From Fischerella sp. PCC 9431 (GTDB lineage: Bacteria > Cyanobacteriota > Cyanobacteriia > Cyanobacteriales > Nostocaceae), in the NCBI RefSeq assembly GCF_000447295.1, contig NZ_KE650771.1:2745240-2809239 (forward strand): a DNA stretch of 64,000 nucleotides, written 5' to 3'. The position numbers and the translations under genes are program-made. Below, in pieces: positions 56,101-64,000 of this stretch. The notes beneath the pieces were generated by a model. The model was not told the DNA's origin and ran no database searches. It saw only the letters and a program-made list of their open reading frames with translations. The first letter of the stretch is position 1. Each line of letters begins with the position of its first letter.

Positions 56101-57116
56101 CAGTAAATCTAGCAGCTCAAGCAAAAGATATTCATATCCAAACTATGCTTGATTCTCAAGCAGCACTCGTTTCTGGTGATGCCGAACGTTTACAACAAAT
56201 AGTCTGGAATTTACTATCCAATGCCATCAAATTTACACCTGCTGGCGGTAGAGTAGAAGTAGGATTATCTCTGGTAAAAGAAGAAACTGGGACACAGGAA
56301 GAGGAAAATACACAAAGCGTATTTGATAGATTCTCTGCCTCACCTCGTCTGAATATTCATGCTTCTTTACAACCATTACCGCGTATTTCTCTATCAGCAT
56401 CTTCTGAAACTACTTATGCCCAAATTACAGTCAAAGATACAGGTATAGGTATCAGTCCTGAATTTCTACCTTATGTATTTGATCGTTTTCGGCAAGCAGA
56501 CAGTTCTAGTACCAGATCCCACGGTGGCTTGGGATTAGGTTTAGCGATCGTGCGTCATTTAATAGAAATGCATGGCGGTAGTATTAATGTAGCAAGTCTG
56601 GGAAAAGAACAAGGTGCAACATTTACAGTCAAACTACCAGTCCTTAAGAGTCAACAGTCAATACTCCATACTCAAGACTCAACAATTAATAGTCAAGAGG
56701 CTGTAGGAAATAGTCTTGCTATCTCACCCTCACTTTTAGATGGTATCCGCGTACTAGTCGTAGATGATGAAGCTGATACACGTGACTATCTCACTACTTT
56801 ACTCAAACAGTCTCAAGCAGAGGTGCTGGCAGTAGCCTCAGCGCCAGCAGCACTAAAAGCTGTTGAGGAGTGGAAACCAGATGTTTTAGTTAGTGACATT
56901 GGAATGCCGCAGGAAGACGGTTACTCCTTAGTTCGCCAATTGCGATCGCGATCAAAAGAACAAGGAGGAAAAATCCCAGCAGCAGCATTAACAGCCTACG
57001 CAAGAGCAGAAGATCGACGTCGAGCCATACAGGCAGGTTTTCAGTTACATTTACCTAAACCAGTTGATCCTTCTGAGTTAATTACAGTTGTAGCTAGCCT
57101 TGTGGGACGTACTTAG
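53136..57116 (+). CDS. Membrane hybrid histidine kinase: 7-8 TM, PAS x3, GAF, HisKA, HATPase, REC
   Basis: This 1326-residue sensor kinase has a hydrophobic N-terminal half-domain with about seven or eight membrane spans (to residue ~325), then PAS domains at about 345-455, 465-585 and 590-715, a GAF domain (about 735-880, GMCGTVAQERRPISLENV), HisKA (His near 911 in AILSHELRSPLNAILGWSQ), HATPase (about 1005-1170, GIGISPEFLPYVFDRF, GLGLGLAI) and a C-terminal receiver (about 1205-1322, VSDIGMPQEDGYSL). It probably senses a redox, light or small-molecule signal. A repeat-derived insert interrupts the HATPase domain (56281-56410). Confidence 0.93.
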   Translation: MLKVNRLHQHSFYSVFSPSVITRTASIIAIVIGCLVMLGWWFDIDFFKNCFGLSTVSMKGNTALCFFLSGLSLFLSVRVDGEMARSESEQRTSRDRRNSTARYLDPKRLITPTQHLRIIARICTFTVLTIASLTLIEYLFGWNFGIDQLLFHEEANTALTFQPGRMGLNTALSFLLVGWSLEILDKPKSRRSYWFAQILSLIVILIVLLALIGYAYQVSIFYRMFPHVTSMALHTAIGLILLCMGILWSQPKQGAMKVITSQTDGGLLARRLLIAVIALPLITGWLILQGEKAGRYESEFAISLFAVVLMTIFAIVIWENAAAIQKLSQQRDRAKLALKAHTEKLRSFVDSNVIGILYGDIYGSINQANDKFLQMIGYTREDLQTGGINWREITPPEYLPLDAQGIAEAQATGACIPYEKEYIRRDGSRIPVLVGYTLVGEKQQESVAFILDLSERKQTEATLLQTEQRFRLAVDNMPDVFAIYDAQLRFQFVNAAALQRLGKAKEEVIGRTDEEIFPTEITQFYLPILLKAVETRTTQTTETTINLPEDGTLTTLIKYVPVVDDKGTIYQILAFAEDITIRKQAEEALRNQQKWLEDLLNLMPTPLLLIEPGTARVTFANKAADEVAGGKFPKADSAADYQALYYSTDAAGNHIPDEQAPGVRVARGERLDGVELDWHTPAGIRSLLIYADTLPAMHGYPTTCVLTFQDITNLKRVEKALSLGYKRLQLLFGTASDLLSSKEPVALIESLFQKLADQIGLDVYFNFLVTENPQVMHLASWHGIDEETAQAAKLLEVGQGMCGTVAQERRPISLENVQQSSDPKIEFLRAIGIKTYYGYPLIAQGQLLGTLCFCSCSRWRFSQNEIGMMQAVCDQIAIAMERARLITSLQQQTEQLQEANRMKDEFLAILSHELRSPLNAILGWSQLLRSRQLNETQITKALETIERNAKTQTQLIEDLLDISRIIRGKLRLNVRTCNLINIIEAALDTVNLAAQAKDIHIQTMLDSQAALVSGDAERLQQIVWNLLSNAIKFTPAGGRVEVGLSLVKEETGTQEEENTQSVFDRFSASPRLNIHASLQPLPRISLSASSETTYAQITVKDTGIGISPEFLPYVFDRFRQADSSSTRSHGGLGLGLAIVRHLIEMHGGSINVASLGKEQGATFTVKLPVLKSQQSILHTQDSTINSQEAVGNSLAISPSLLDGIRVLVVDDEADTRDYLTTLLKQSQAEVLAVASAPAALKAVEEWKPDVLVSDIGMPQEDGYSLVRQLRSRSKEQGGKIPAAALTAYARAEDRRRAIQAGFQLHLPKPVDPSELITVVASLVGRT
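56281..56410 (+). repeat. Degenerate repeat-derived insert in the HATPase domain
   Basis: gaggaaaatacacaaagcg, gtatttgatagattctctgc and ccgcgtatttctctatcagc resemble decayed versions of the compound repeats at 16884 and 28142. The insert adds roughly 40 residues (about 1049-1092) between GGRVEVGLSL and YAQITVKDTGIG, the same loop as the 28142 insert. Confidence 0.7.
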
Positions 57117-57236
57117 GTTACTAATTCGGCTATGGGTGATTGCAACTCTCCCTAGACTAAATTTTAAAATGTAAAATGACTTACAATTTTCTGATTTACG
57201 CTTCCCTTTCATTGTTTTGCGCTTACATTCACTCTC

Positions 57237-57349
57237 AATACTGCTCGGTTAAGGATTCTTCTTCATTACTTTGGGCATGTAGAAACGTTGCAGTGCAACA
57301 TCTCTATAGAGTTTAAATGTCAATTGATTTGTCTTATCCGAACAGTATT
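57237..57349. mobile_element. MITE-like element, copy B
   Basis: AATACTGcTCGGttAAG at the left and CTTatCCGAaCAGTATT at the right are imperfect inverted ends. The interior is clearly homologous to the element at 62966-63080 (TTAAATxTCAATTGxTTTGTCTTATCC). TTACATTCACTCTC is directly repeated at 57223-57236 and 57348-57361, a possible target duplication. Confidence 0.8.
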
Positions 57350-57391
57350 ACATTCACTCTCCATTTGGTCGCTACGCACCGAGCTAACTAA

Positions 57392-57934
57392 TCCCAAATC
57401 AGTAAAGTTAATACACCCGACCCCACTGGAGATGAAAGTTGGTACATCATGACTAATTTATCAACTGATTTGTCACTGAATATCGCGCAACTTTATAGTT
57501 TAAGGAACTGGATTGAATATGGTTTTAAACAAGTTAAAAATGAACTGGGTTGGGCTGATTTTCGTCTGACTGATTATGAAAGTATTGAACGCTGGTGGGA
57601 AATCATTTTTAGTGCTTACCTTTTAGTTAGCATTCAGGCTACTTATTTTCAACTTCATGCCCAAACTCAATCAACATCTAGTTCAGAATCACCTTCATCA
57701 ATAGACTTTAATAGTTCTCAATATAGTCAACATCCTAATTGGGAATCTGGTATAACAGGTCAGAGTGCCTTAAATAATCTGAGATTGCTCATTCAACCCT
57801 ATATTTTTTACTGTTTGATTCAAAGGAGGCTCACAGTATTTAACATTCCTGGTATGAAGCGTTGCTTTTTGAAATTAATCGACTTTATGAATGATTTTCG
57901 CGCTTCTCCAGTCAGTTTCTCTGTTGCTAGTTGA
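57392..57934 (+). pseudogene. IS701-type transposase, C-terminal remnant
   Basis: The open segment reads TGDESWYIMTNLS, then LYSLRNWIEYGFKQVKNELGWADFRLTDYESIERWWEIIFSAYLL, the C-terminal part of IS701/IS4-class DDE transposases (YREK-like region, catalytic Glu). An in-frame stop at 57389 ends it upstream, and the N-terminal two thirds with the first catalytic aspartates are gone. The reading frame to 57934 is otherwise intact. It is a dead IS fragment, next to a MITE. Confidence 0.85.
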
Positions 57935-58362
57935 ATCTCTTGTCAATTTTTCTTTTCCTAAAGTAACAAAAGAGGGATAACACCCATCATAGTGCCATTG
58001 CCTACCACAGCCCCAAATCTTGAGCCGTTCGACACATTGCTGTTTAAAGTTTTATTGCAGATTTACTCAAAAATTGCATATATTCATACAGTTAGCACCC
58101 ATTTATATTGTTTGACCTATTAAAATAAATATTTTTGTACTCTATCCAAAGATATATTTTTGTTATTCTTCTCTTATAGGGAAAATTTTTAAGAAAAAAT
58201 TATGCAAAAATAATTGTTATTGCTATAAATAAATGTGTCTTATTAGACTAATAACTTTGTTAGTTAAAAATAACTTTTTACGTGAAATCAAATGTAATCA
58301 TATCAATATTGAACTTCACAAAAAAGTTTGATTAACCGGAGTGTTTATTTTACATTAAGAAT
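57935..58362. other. AT-rich intergenic region before the GTPase module
   Basis: This 428-bp gap is markedly AT-rich with no gene or clear repeat. It contains many A/T tracts and probably the promoter of the GTPase operon. No terminator was identified for the transposase fragment. Confidence 0.55.
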
Positions 58363-59298
58363 ATGATTCCTAATATGCTAAGAATATTTTTTTATATTGG
58401 TTTAGTAATTATAACTATATTATCAATATGGTCAATAAATTTAGTAAAAAATCCTAATATAGTACAACTTTTGGCAGCTTTTATACCTCCAATAATACTT
58501 GTCATTTTTATTGAATATACTCAAAAACTTAGAGATAAATTATATAAATTTATAGACGGTTCAGGCTTAAGAAGTAAAAATTGTACTATTCTTTTGATTG
58601 GCTGTGCAGGCTCTGGGAAAAGTAGCCTAGCACACTGTTGGCAATTTCCAAATGTAGCTCATATAACTTCAACAGAATCTTTGCAAGTATATACTAAGAA
58701 AGAAAAAGATATTAATGTTACTTTATTAGATTATAGGGGTCAAGATTTTACACAAATAACAATAGATTTAAATAATAACTATCGTCAAAATATATTTGCA
58801 GCTATATTTCTAGTAGATATTATACCAAGAGAAGATGAAAATAATAATCCTTTATTTACTGAAGAGCAGCAGTTATCATGGCTATCAAAAGGTGATACTG
58901 ATGACACTTACAGAAAACTAAAAAATAGAATAAATTCACATTCTCTATTTTTTGGAACAGCTGGTTTACAATGTATTTTTCATGTTATTTCTAGTCTCAA
59001 ACTAAGACAGGTTTTTATTCTAATCAATAAATATGATTTAATGGAAAAATTACGGCAAAAAAATAAGTTGCCTAATGAATTTATATATAATACTGAAGAG
59101 GTCGTTAAAAAAGAGTTTTTAGATTTTAAAAATGAAATAAATAAATTTTGTAAAAGCCAAGATTATCCTATTAAAAATTTTGAAATAGATATTATAAGTG
59201 TTAAAACAGGTGAAAACACTAATAAAATTTATCATAAGATCATACAAGAATACAAAGAATGGCTTAAAATATATGGATGGATCGAGCATATGCGTTAA
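58363..59298 (+). CDS. Membrane-anchored P-loop GTPase
   Basis: This 311-residue protein has two N-terminal membrane helices (about 7-27 and 33-53), then a GTPase domain: GCAGSGKSS (P-loop, about residue 79), a Walker B/G3 in LLDYRGQDF (DxxG) and NKYDLM (G4 NKxD) at about 224. The layout resembles the SRP-receptor beta/Arf-like type that is tethered to membranes. Codon use is very AT-rich, unlike the housekeeping genes around it, suggesting transfer. A TM plus beta-domain gene follows 42 bp later. Role unknown. Confidence 0.75.
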   Translation: MIPNMLRIFFYIGLVIITILSIWSINLVKNPNIVQLLAAFIPPIILVIFIEYTQKLRDKLYKFIDGSGLRSKNCTILLIGCAGSGKSSLAHCWQFPNVAHITSTESLQVYTKKEKDINVTLLDYRGQDFTQITIDLNNNYRQNIFAAIFLVDIIPREDENNNPLFTEEQQLSWLSKGDTDDTYRKLKNRINSHSLFFGTAGLQCIFHVISSLKLRQVFILINKYDLMEKLRQKNKLPNEFIYNTEEVVKKEFLDFKNEINKFCKSQDYPIKNFEIDIISVKTGENTNKIYHKIIQEYKEWLKIYGWIEHMR

Positions 59299-59340
59299 GT
59301 TAATCAAACTCAAAAATTTTTTCTTAAGGATAAAATAAAG

Positions 59341-59844
59341 ATGGTAGAGCCTGAAAATAAAAATGTGAGTTCTAATTATTTAGATGTAGATTACAATACT
59401 CGAAAAAAATCTACAAATTCCTTAGTACAGATAGAAAATAATCCTACAAATTCTTTCTCAAGATTGTATGTATTTTTAGGTTTGTTTTTTTTAATATTAT
59501 CAATATTTATTTTAATTATAAGACTGGATAAAATTCAAAAAATAATGCCTAAAAAACAACAAGAATCAACAGAGCGTATTGTTGGGATCACAGTTTTAAC
59601 AAACGAATATCAACCAATAACAAACACAGAAGTTCAATTTATGAATAATAATTATGAATATTCAACAAAAGAAACGAACGAAGATGGATTTGTTACAATT
59701 GAACTTCCCTCTAGCGGTATTGTTGAAATAGTTATTAAAAATAATAGTTTTAAACCTTTTTTTATTTCACTAAATGAGAATCAAAAAAATAAGGTCATTA
59801 TAATAAGTGATATCCAGAAAAATAAAATATCTAAAACAAAATAA
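59341..59844 (+). CDS. Single-TM protein with carboxypeptidase-regulatory-like beta domain
   Basis: This 167-residue protein has a polar N-terminus (1-45), one membrane helix (about 43-62, LYVFLGLFFLILSIFILII) and an extracytoplasmic-looking domain from about 78: ERIVGITVLTNEYQPITNTEVQFMNNNYEYSTKETNEDGFVTIELPSSG, the pattern of a carboxypeptidase-regulatory-like/Ig-like beta-sandwich (x-T-N-E-D-G-x). It is AT-rich like the GTPase gene and is presumably its partner in a two-gene operon. Confidence 0.7.
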   Translation: MVEPENKNVSSNYLDVDYNTRKKSTNSLVQIENNPTNSFSRLYVFLGLFFLILSIFILIIRLDKIQKIMPKKQQESTERIVGITVLTNEYQPITNTEVQFMNNNYEYSTKETNEDGFVTIELPSSGIVEIVIKNNSFKPFFISLNENQKNKVIIISDIQKNKISKTK

Positions 59845-60262
59845 TTAAATTTAAATATTATTTAAATTGACTATTTAAAAAAGTAGTTTGTTTATCATAA
59901 TGTTAAAACTATAAAAGTTAATTTGTAAACTTAAGTAAAACACTTACCTTGTAAGACTTTCGGGAATTTGAGTTAATAAAGCCTTATTCGCTGAAATTTA
60001 GACCTAGTAATGAGTTGAGTATCCTTAAGATTTTCTTTACGAATCAGTTCTAAAATCATAAAATTCATAGCAACTTTCAAAAGCTGCATTGCCTTAATTC
60101 TAAATGTAGCTGGTTAACAGCACTCTGGTCGCGATCGCTCGACTGGGAAAAATTAAATTTGCAATTATTTTTGCTCAAAATCTCAACTTCTACGAAAAGT
60201 CCGAGTCCGGTAGCTGCCACCCCAGATAAAATAGTTAACAAATGATGCTTGCTAGCTAAATC
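59845..60262. other. Intergenic region before tatC, no gene seen
   Basis: The AT-rich first half continues the composition of the GTPase module; the second half has ordinary cyanobacterial composition with a GCGATCGC site near 60131. The transition probably marks the right boundary of the acquired segment. Confidence 0.5.
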
Positions 60263-61066
60263 ATGACGCCTTCACAAGACGCAAACACTGCAACTGCTCC
60301 GGATGCTTCTGATATTGACTTTGAAACCGATGAGCAAAAAGAAACCAATTCTTTAGATGAATTGCCAGGAGAGGTCGAAATGACCCTTTTTGAGCATCTA
60401 GAGGAATTACGACTGCGGATTTTTTATGCGCTGATTGCTGTAGTAGTAGGTGTTATCGGCTGCTTTTTTGCTGTCAAGCCAATAGTTCAGTTATTGGAAG
60501 TACCAGCCCAAGGAGTAAAATTTCTCCAACTAGCACCCGGAGAATACTTTTTTGTTTCTCTGAAAGTTGCAGGCTATACTGGCTTACTGCTTTCCAGTCC
60601 TTTTATTTTGTACCAAATTATCCAGTTTGTACTACCAGGATTGACTCGCCGAGAACGCCGCTTGTTGGGGCCTATAGTTTTAGGATCAAGTGTGCTGTTT
60701 GGAGCAGGTTTAGTATTTGCCTATTTCCTACTGATTCCAGCTGCTTTAAAATTCTTCATCAGCTACGGTGCAGATGTCGTCGAACAGTTATGGTCAATCG
60801 ACAAATATTTTGAATTTGTTTTATTGCTATTGTTCAGTACAGGGCTAGCATTCCAAGTACCGATCATCCAGCTTTTACTTGGTACTTTAGGAATTGTCTC
60901 GTCAAAACAAATGCTTTCTGGCTGGCGTTATGTAATTTTAGGTGCAGTAGTTCTAGGTGCTGTCATTACACCTTCTACAGATCCCCTTACCCAAAGTCTT
61001 CTCGCAGGAGCTGTACTAGGACTGTACTTTAGTGGAATTGGACTAGTTAAGCTTATTGGTAAGTAG
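60263..61066 (+). CDS. tatC: Sec-independent protein translocase TatC
   Basis: This 267-residue membrane protein is Tat[22 protein letters not shown] with the conserved Glu that binds the twin-arginine signal, a PGLTRRERR loop, six hydrophobic helices and [10 protein letters not shown] near the end. It recognises Tat substrates at thylakoid and plasma membranes; the window's peroxiredoxin Q (32204) carries a Tat-type leader. The N-terminal 40 residues are acidic and variable. tatA/B are not in the window. Confidence 0.96.
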   Translation: MTPSQDANTATAPDASDIDFETDEQKETNSLDELPGEVEMTLFEHLEELRLRIFYALIAVVVGVIGCFFAVKPIVQLLEVPAQGVKFLQLAPGEYFFVSLKVAGYTGLLLSSPFILYQIIQFVLPGLTRRERRLLGPIVLGSSVLFGAGLVFAYFLLIPAALKFFISYGADVVEQLWSIDKYFEFVLLLLFSTGLAFQVPIIQLLLGTLGIVSSKQMLSGWRYVILGAVVLGAVITPSTDPLTQSLLAGAVLGLYFSGIGLVKLIGK

Positions 61067-61218
61067 AACACCTTCGGAATTAAAAATTAAAAATTAAAAA
61101 TTAAAAATTTAATCGCCAGAATTTTTAATTTTACATTTTTCGTCTTTAATCAAGCGAAGCGTCTCTTTAACTCCCCTGATGTCTTCCTAATTTTGAATTT
61201 TGAATAATTTTTACTTTA
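61067..61218. repeat. attaaaa short tandem repeats
   Basis: Several copies of aaattaaaa-type units (about 61080-61110) and their complement (about 61120-61140) sit between tatC and nadB. A short AAGCGaAGCG motif follows. Confidence 0.65.
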
Positions 61219-62889
61219 GTGCAAATAGATACTTTTAACCAATTTGATGTTTTAGTAATCGGTGCTGGTGCTGCTGGACTGTATACAGCACTTTGTCTAC
61301 CACAATCTTTAACAGTTGGTCTGATTACCAAAGAAACAGTAAGTTTGTCTGCTAGTGATTGGGCGCAGGGTGGTATTGCTGCTGCGATCGCTCCAGATGA
61401 TTCACCACGTTTACACATTGACGATACAATCAAAGCTGGCGCTGGTTTATGCGATCGCCCCGCAGTCGAATTTCTAGCTGAACATGCTCCTAGCTGCATT
61501 CAATCTCTGGTAAAATTGGGAGTTGCTTTTGATCGCCACGGTATTAATTTAGCTTTAACTTTAGAAGCAGCCCACTCTAAGCACCGGGTTCTCCATGCTG
61601 CTGATACTACAGGAAGAGAAGTAATTACCACTCTCACCGCTCAAGTACTACAACGTAAAAATATTCACGTCATTCAACAAGCTTTAGCATTGAGTTTGTG
61701 GATAGATTCTCAAACCCAAGCTTGTCAGGGAATTAGCTTGTTTTATCAAGGTAAAATCACATGGGTAAGAACTGGTGCAGTCGTCCTAGCAACAGGTGGT
61801 GGTGGTCAGGTATTTGCTCAAACTACTAACCCAGCTGTGAGTACTGGAGATGGAGTTGCGATCGCAGCTCGCGCTGGAGTAATTCTCAGAGATTTAGAAT
61901 TTGTCCAATTTCACCCCACTGCTTTAACTAAACCAGGAGCAGAACGCTTTTTAATTAGTGAAGCTGTGCGTGGTGAGGGAGCGCATTTAATAGATCATGA
62001 AGGGCGACGTTTTACCTTTGATTATCATCCAGCTGGTGAACTAGCACCCAGAGATATTGTGAGTCGGGCAATTTTTAGCCACTTACAAAATACCACTACT
62101 GACCCCGCAACAGCCCACGTGTGGTTAGATATGCGCCCTATCCCTGCTGACAAAATTCGTCACCGTTTCCCGAATATTATTAATGTTTGTCAGCGTTGGG
62201 GTATTGATGTTTTTTCAGAACCAATTCCAGTTGCTCCTGCTGCCCATTATTGGATGGGTGGTATTCTCACAGATATGATGAACCGTACCAATATTCCCAA
62301 TTTGTATGCTGTGGGAGAAACTGCAAGTACGGGAGTACATGGTGCTAATCGCCTTGCGAGTAATTCTTTACTTGAATGTATTGTTTTCGGCGCTCAGATG
62401 GCTCATGTGGAAATTAAGAATGAGTTAATCAGTGAAGAAGTAATCCCAACAGCAGATGAATTTACTATAGATGTGGATGATTGGCAAAAACAACAAGCAT
62501 ATTTAGAAGATTTGCGCCAAAAAATTCCTCGTTTAGTGTGGCAATATGCTGGTATTTGTCGAGAACAGTCAGGATTAGAAATTGCGATCGCCACTGTAGA
62601 ATCTTGGCAGCAAGATTTTGTAAATTTACAACTAAGTCAATTTTTACTTTGTTTACTCCCAAAACAAAACGTGACTCTCAAATTGCCAGATGTAGAACGA
62701 CAATTAAGACTCTGGGCAGAAACTCATAATTTATTAGATGTAGCTTATTTAATTCTTAAAAGTGCTGCTTTTAGAAAAGAAAGCAGAGGAGGACACTATC
62801 GCCTAGATTATCCCCAATCAAATCCTAACTGGCAAGTTCATACAGTGATACAACACCAAAATTGGTGGAAAGCACCTGTGTTGGAATAG
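61219..62889 (+). CDS. nadB: L-aspartate oxidase
   Basis: This 556-residue flavoprotein starts at GTG 61219. The FAD motif DVLVIGAGAAGLYTALCL, the GITxx-type substrate region SASDWAQGGIAAAI, HRVLHAADTTGREV, LRDLEFVQFHPTAL and ASTGVHGANRLASNSLLE identify NadB, which oxidises aspartate to iminoaspartate for quinolinate and NAD synthesis. The C-terminal helical domain is intact. Length is usual. Confidence 0.95.
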   Translation: MQIDTFNQFDVLVIGAGAAGLYTALCLPQSLTVGLITKETVSLSASDWAQGGIAAAIAPDDSPRLHIDDTIKAGAGLCDRPAVEFLAEHAPSCIQSLVKLGVAFDRHGINLALTLEAAHSKHRVLHAADTTGREVITTLTAQVLQRKNIHVIQQALALSLWIDSQTQACQGISLFYQGKITWVRTGAVVLATGGGGQVFAQTTNPAVSTGDGVAIAARAGVILRDLEFVQFHPTALTKPGAERFLISEAVRGEGAHLIDHEGRRFTFDYHPAGELAPRDIVSRAIFSHLQNTTTDPATAHVWLDMRPIPADKIRHRFPNIINVCQRWGIDVFSEPIPVAPAAHYWMGGILTDMMNRTNIPNLYAVGETASTGVHGANRLASNSLLECIVFGAQMAHVEIKNELISEEVIPTADEFTIDVDDWQKQQAYLEDLRQKIPRLVWQYAGICREQSGLEIAIATVESWQQDFVNLQLSQFLLCLLPKQNVTLKLPDVERQLRLWAETHNLLDVAYLILKSAAFRKESRGGHYRLDYPQSNPNWQVHTVIQHQNWWKAPVLE

Positions 62890-62929
62890 GTGTTAGTTGT
62901 TGGTTAATTATTCGTGAACAACAAGAAAA

Positions 62930-62963
62930 AGATCCCCGACTTTTTTAGAAAAGTCGGGGATCT
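62930..62963. terminator. Bidirectional terminator palindrome (AGATCCCCGACTT family)
   Basis: AGATCCCCGACTTtt pairs with AAAGTCGGGGATCT over a short loop, 40 bp after nadB. It sits between convergent nadB and the VKOR gene, and touches a MITE on its right. Confidence 0.78.
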
Positions 62964-62965
62964 GG

Positions 62966-63080
62966 CAATACGGTTCGGTTAAGAATTTTTCGTCATAATT
63001 TTGGGGTTTTTCCAGACACGATAAATCGCGTCTCTGGTGGATTTAAATATCAATTGGTTTGTCTTATCCAAACCGTATTG
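62966..63080. mobile_element. MITE-like element, copy C
   Basis: CAATACGGTTcGGTTAAG at the left mirrors CTTATCCaAACCGTATTG at the right. An AGACACGAT...ATCGCGTCT-type palindrome (63017-63036) is nested inside, in the same place where copy B (57237) carries a different GTTGCAGTGCAAC palindrome. Interior sequence is otherwise homologous to copy B. Confidence 0.85.
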
Positions 63081-63115
63081 GGGGAGCTGATTTTCTCAAT
63101 TGAAGAAAAGAACAA

Positions 63116-64000
63116 TTATTGTTGTCTTAAAGCATATTTGAAATTACGTGCGCCTGTGTAATTACTAATGTTTGCTAACTCCTCTAGAGTTTGTACTCCT
63201 GCATAGGTTTTACCATTGATAATCCAAGTCGGATAGCTTTGAATTTTAGCTGCTACACACTCTTCTTTGAGACCATTGGGATTATCAGTCGGCGCACAAT
63301 CTATATGATCAATTTCGCTGTAAGCTTCTTTACCAAAAAGTAATTTTTGTTCATGGCAGTGAGGACACCACCAAGCAATGTATTCTTTAGCACCTATTTG
63401 TTTGAGATGACGTGCTAAAGCAATTTCTGCCTCACCAGAAGTAGTTGTAACTTCCCAACCCACACCAGGTTTGGGTTGTTCCACTGGTTTAAAACTGATG
63501 ATCGCTGGTTTCCCAGGATTTTCTACAATGGTGACTCCGTTATTGTTACTTGGTGGAGGAGCATAAATAGCGAGAGTACCAATTAGTGTCACCATACCAA
63601 CAACAATGGCAGTAAAAAGGATTTGCCCGATTTCCTCCCAAGCACGACCAATAATTGTTAGCACCAACAAACTGAAGGAAAAAATTGCTGACGCCACACA
63701 GTAAAGACACAGTGCTTTAATCTTAAATACCAATAGGTAAATCAAAAAGCTACTGAATACCGACATGGCGATCGCTCCGATCAGAAGCAGTAACCAAGTG
63801 AGGTTTTCTAGCTTTGTGCGAGAATCTTTCTTTTTAACTGGATCTACAGCCAACGGGGCTAAGGCAAAAATTCCCATACCCACGTAAGCCAAAAAACCGA
63901 ACAAAGCCAGAGGTAGCCCAAAAACTGTAGCATAATCGCTCTGTAATACGATATCGCAGCTTTTTGTCGGACAAGCAGCAGAACTTTGGCTAAATTTCAC
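63116..64000 (-). CDS. VKOR-thioredoxin fusion (disulfide-forming), 5' end off the window
   Basis: The visible 294 codons encode the C-terminal part of a VKOR-like oxidase: ACPTKSC loop cysteines, four membrane helices to about residue 150 and the membrane CLYC active-site pair. A lumenal thioredoxin-like domain (about 190-294) follows with WWCPHC and a cis-Pro loop SYPTW. Cyanobacterial VKOR oxidises quinone to form protein disulfides in the thylakoid lumen or periplasm. The first TM helix lies beyond base 64000. Confidence 0.93.
   Translation of the reverse strand: MKFSQSSAACPTKSCDIVLQSDYATVFGLPLALFGFLAYVGMGIFALAPLAVDPVKKKDSRTKLENLTWLLLLIGAIAMSVFSSFLIYLLVFKIKALCLYCVASAIFSFSLLVLTIIGRAWEEIGQILFTAIVVGMVTLIGTLAIYAPPPSNNNGVTIVENPGKPAIISFKPVEQPKPGVGWEVTTTSGEAEIALARHLKQIGAKEYIAWWCPHCHEQKLLFGKEAYSEIDHIDCAPTDNPNGLKEECVAAKIQSYPTWIINGKTYAGVQTLEELANISNYTGARNFKYALRQQ

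Overview
The window is chromosomal DNA of a cyanobacterium, most likely a filamentous, heterocyst-forming type (Nostocales-like). The evidence is the many HIP1 octamers (GCGATCGC), photosynthesis and cyanobacterial lineage genes (Ycf3, SipA, a DUF2949 protein, a PAS-LuxR regulator, a DevC-type permease), very large hybrid histidine kinases, and abundant short tandem and palindromic intergenic repeats. The lineage call is inference; no rRNA or tRNA gene was found.

Layout. 1-2.6 kb: 5' part of a STAND/NB-ARC ATPase with near-identical 31-32 residue tandem repeats, cut by the left edge. 3.3-7.9 kb: dapL, then a SulP anion transporter with a universal stress protein. 8.0-9.3 kb: a compact two-gene operon on the minus strand, a minimal CRISPR-type polymerase (mCpol) overlapping a protein with an alpha/beta domain and two C-terminal membrane helices; this looks like a Panoptes-type cyclic-nucleotide defence module. 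9.4-13.5 kb: a five-hairpin element, an orphan DevC-like permease, two small cyanobacterial proteins and a carotenoid-desaturase-like flavoprotein. 13.7-24.6 kb: mostly housekeeping or stress genes (hemerythrin, DUF2993, DUF2231, frameshifted DUF2809, DUF167, two GSTs, SRAP, ycf3, gatC, aroE, DUF72).

25-31 kb: a giant multi-domain hybrid kinase, a CheY-like regulator and Hsp20. 31-43 kb: membrane proteins, peroxiredoxin Q, SipA, fmt, a PAS-LuxR regulator, holA, a nucleoside hydrolase and a Uma2 nuclease. 43.4-45 kb: a DUF262/HNH protein, probably defensive. 45-50.6 kb: argS, lpxD, mltA. 51.1-52.8 kb: a 175-nt structured RNA-like element, then a decayed IscB-family (OMEGA) locus with a structured RNA-like leader, then a TIR/deoxyribosyltransferase-like protein. 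53-57 kb: a second giant hybrid kinase. 57-60 kb: a MITE, an IS701-type transposase remnant and an AT-rich two-gene GTPase/membrane module. 60-64 kb: tatC, nadB and a VKOR-thioredoxin fusion cut by the right edge.

Three themes stand out. First, several genes are known or plausible conflict-system components (STAND ATPase, mCpol operon, DUF262-HNH, Uma2, IscB remnant, TIR-like protein, GTPase module), scattered rather than in one island. Second, the genome carries several families of palindromic, MITE-like and low-complexity repeats. One G-rich/C-rich family has also entered two kinase genes in frame, including the same loop of two paralogous GHKL ATPase domains. Third, many convergent gene pairs are separated by GATCCCCGACTT-type or AGACGCGAT-type palindromes that probably act as bidirectional terminators.
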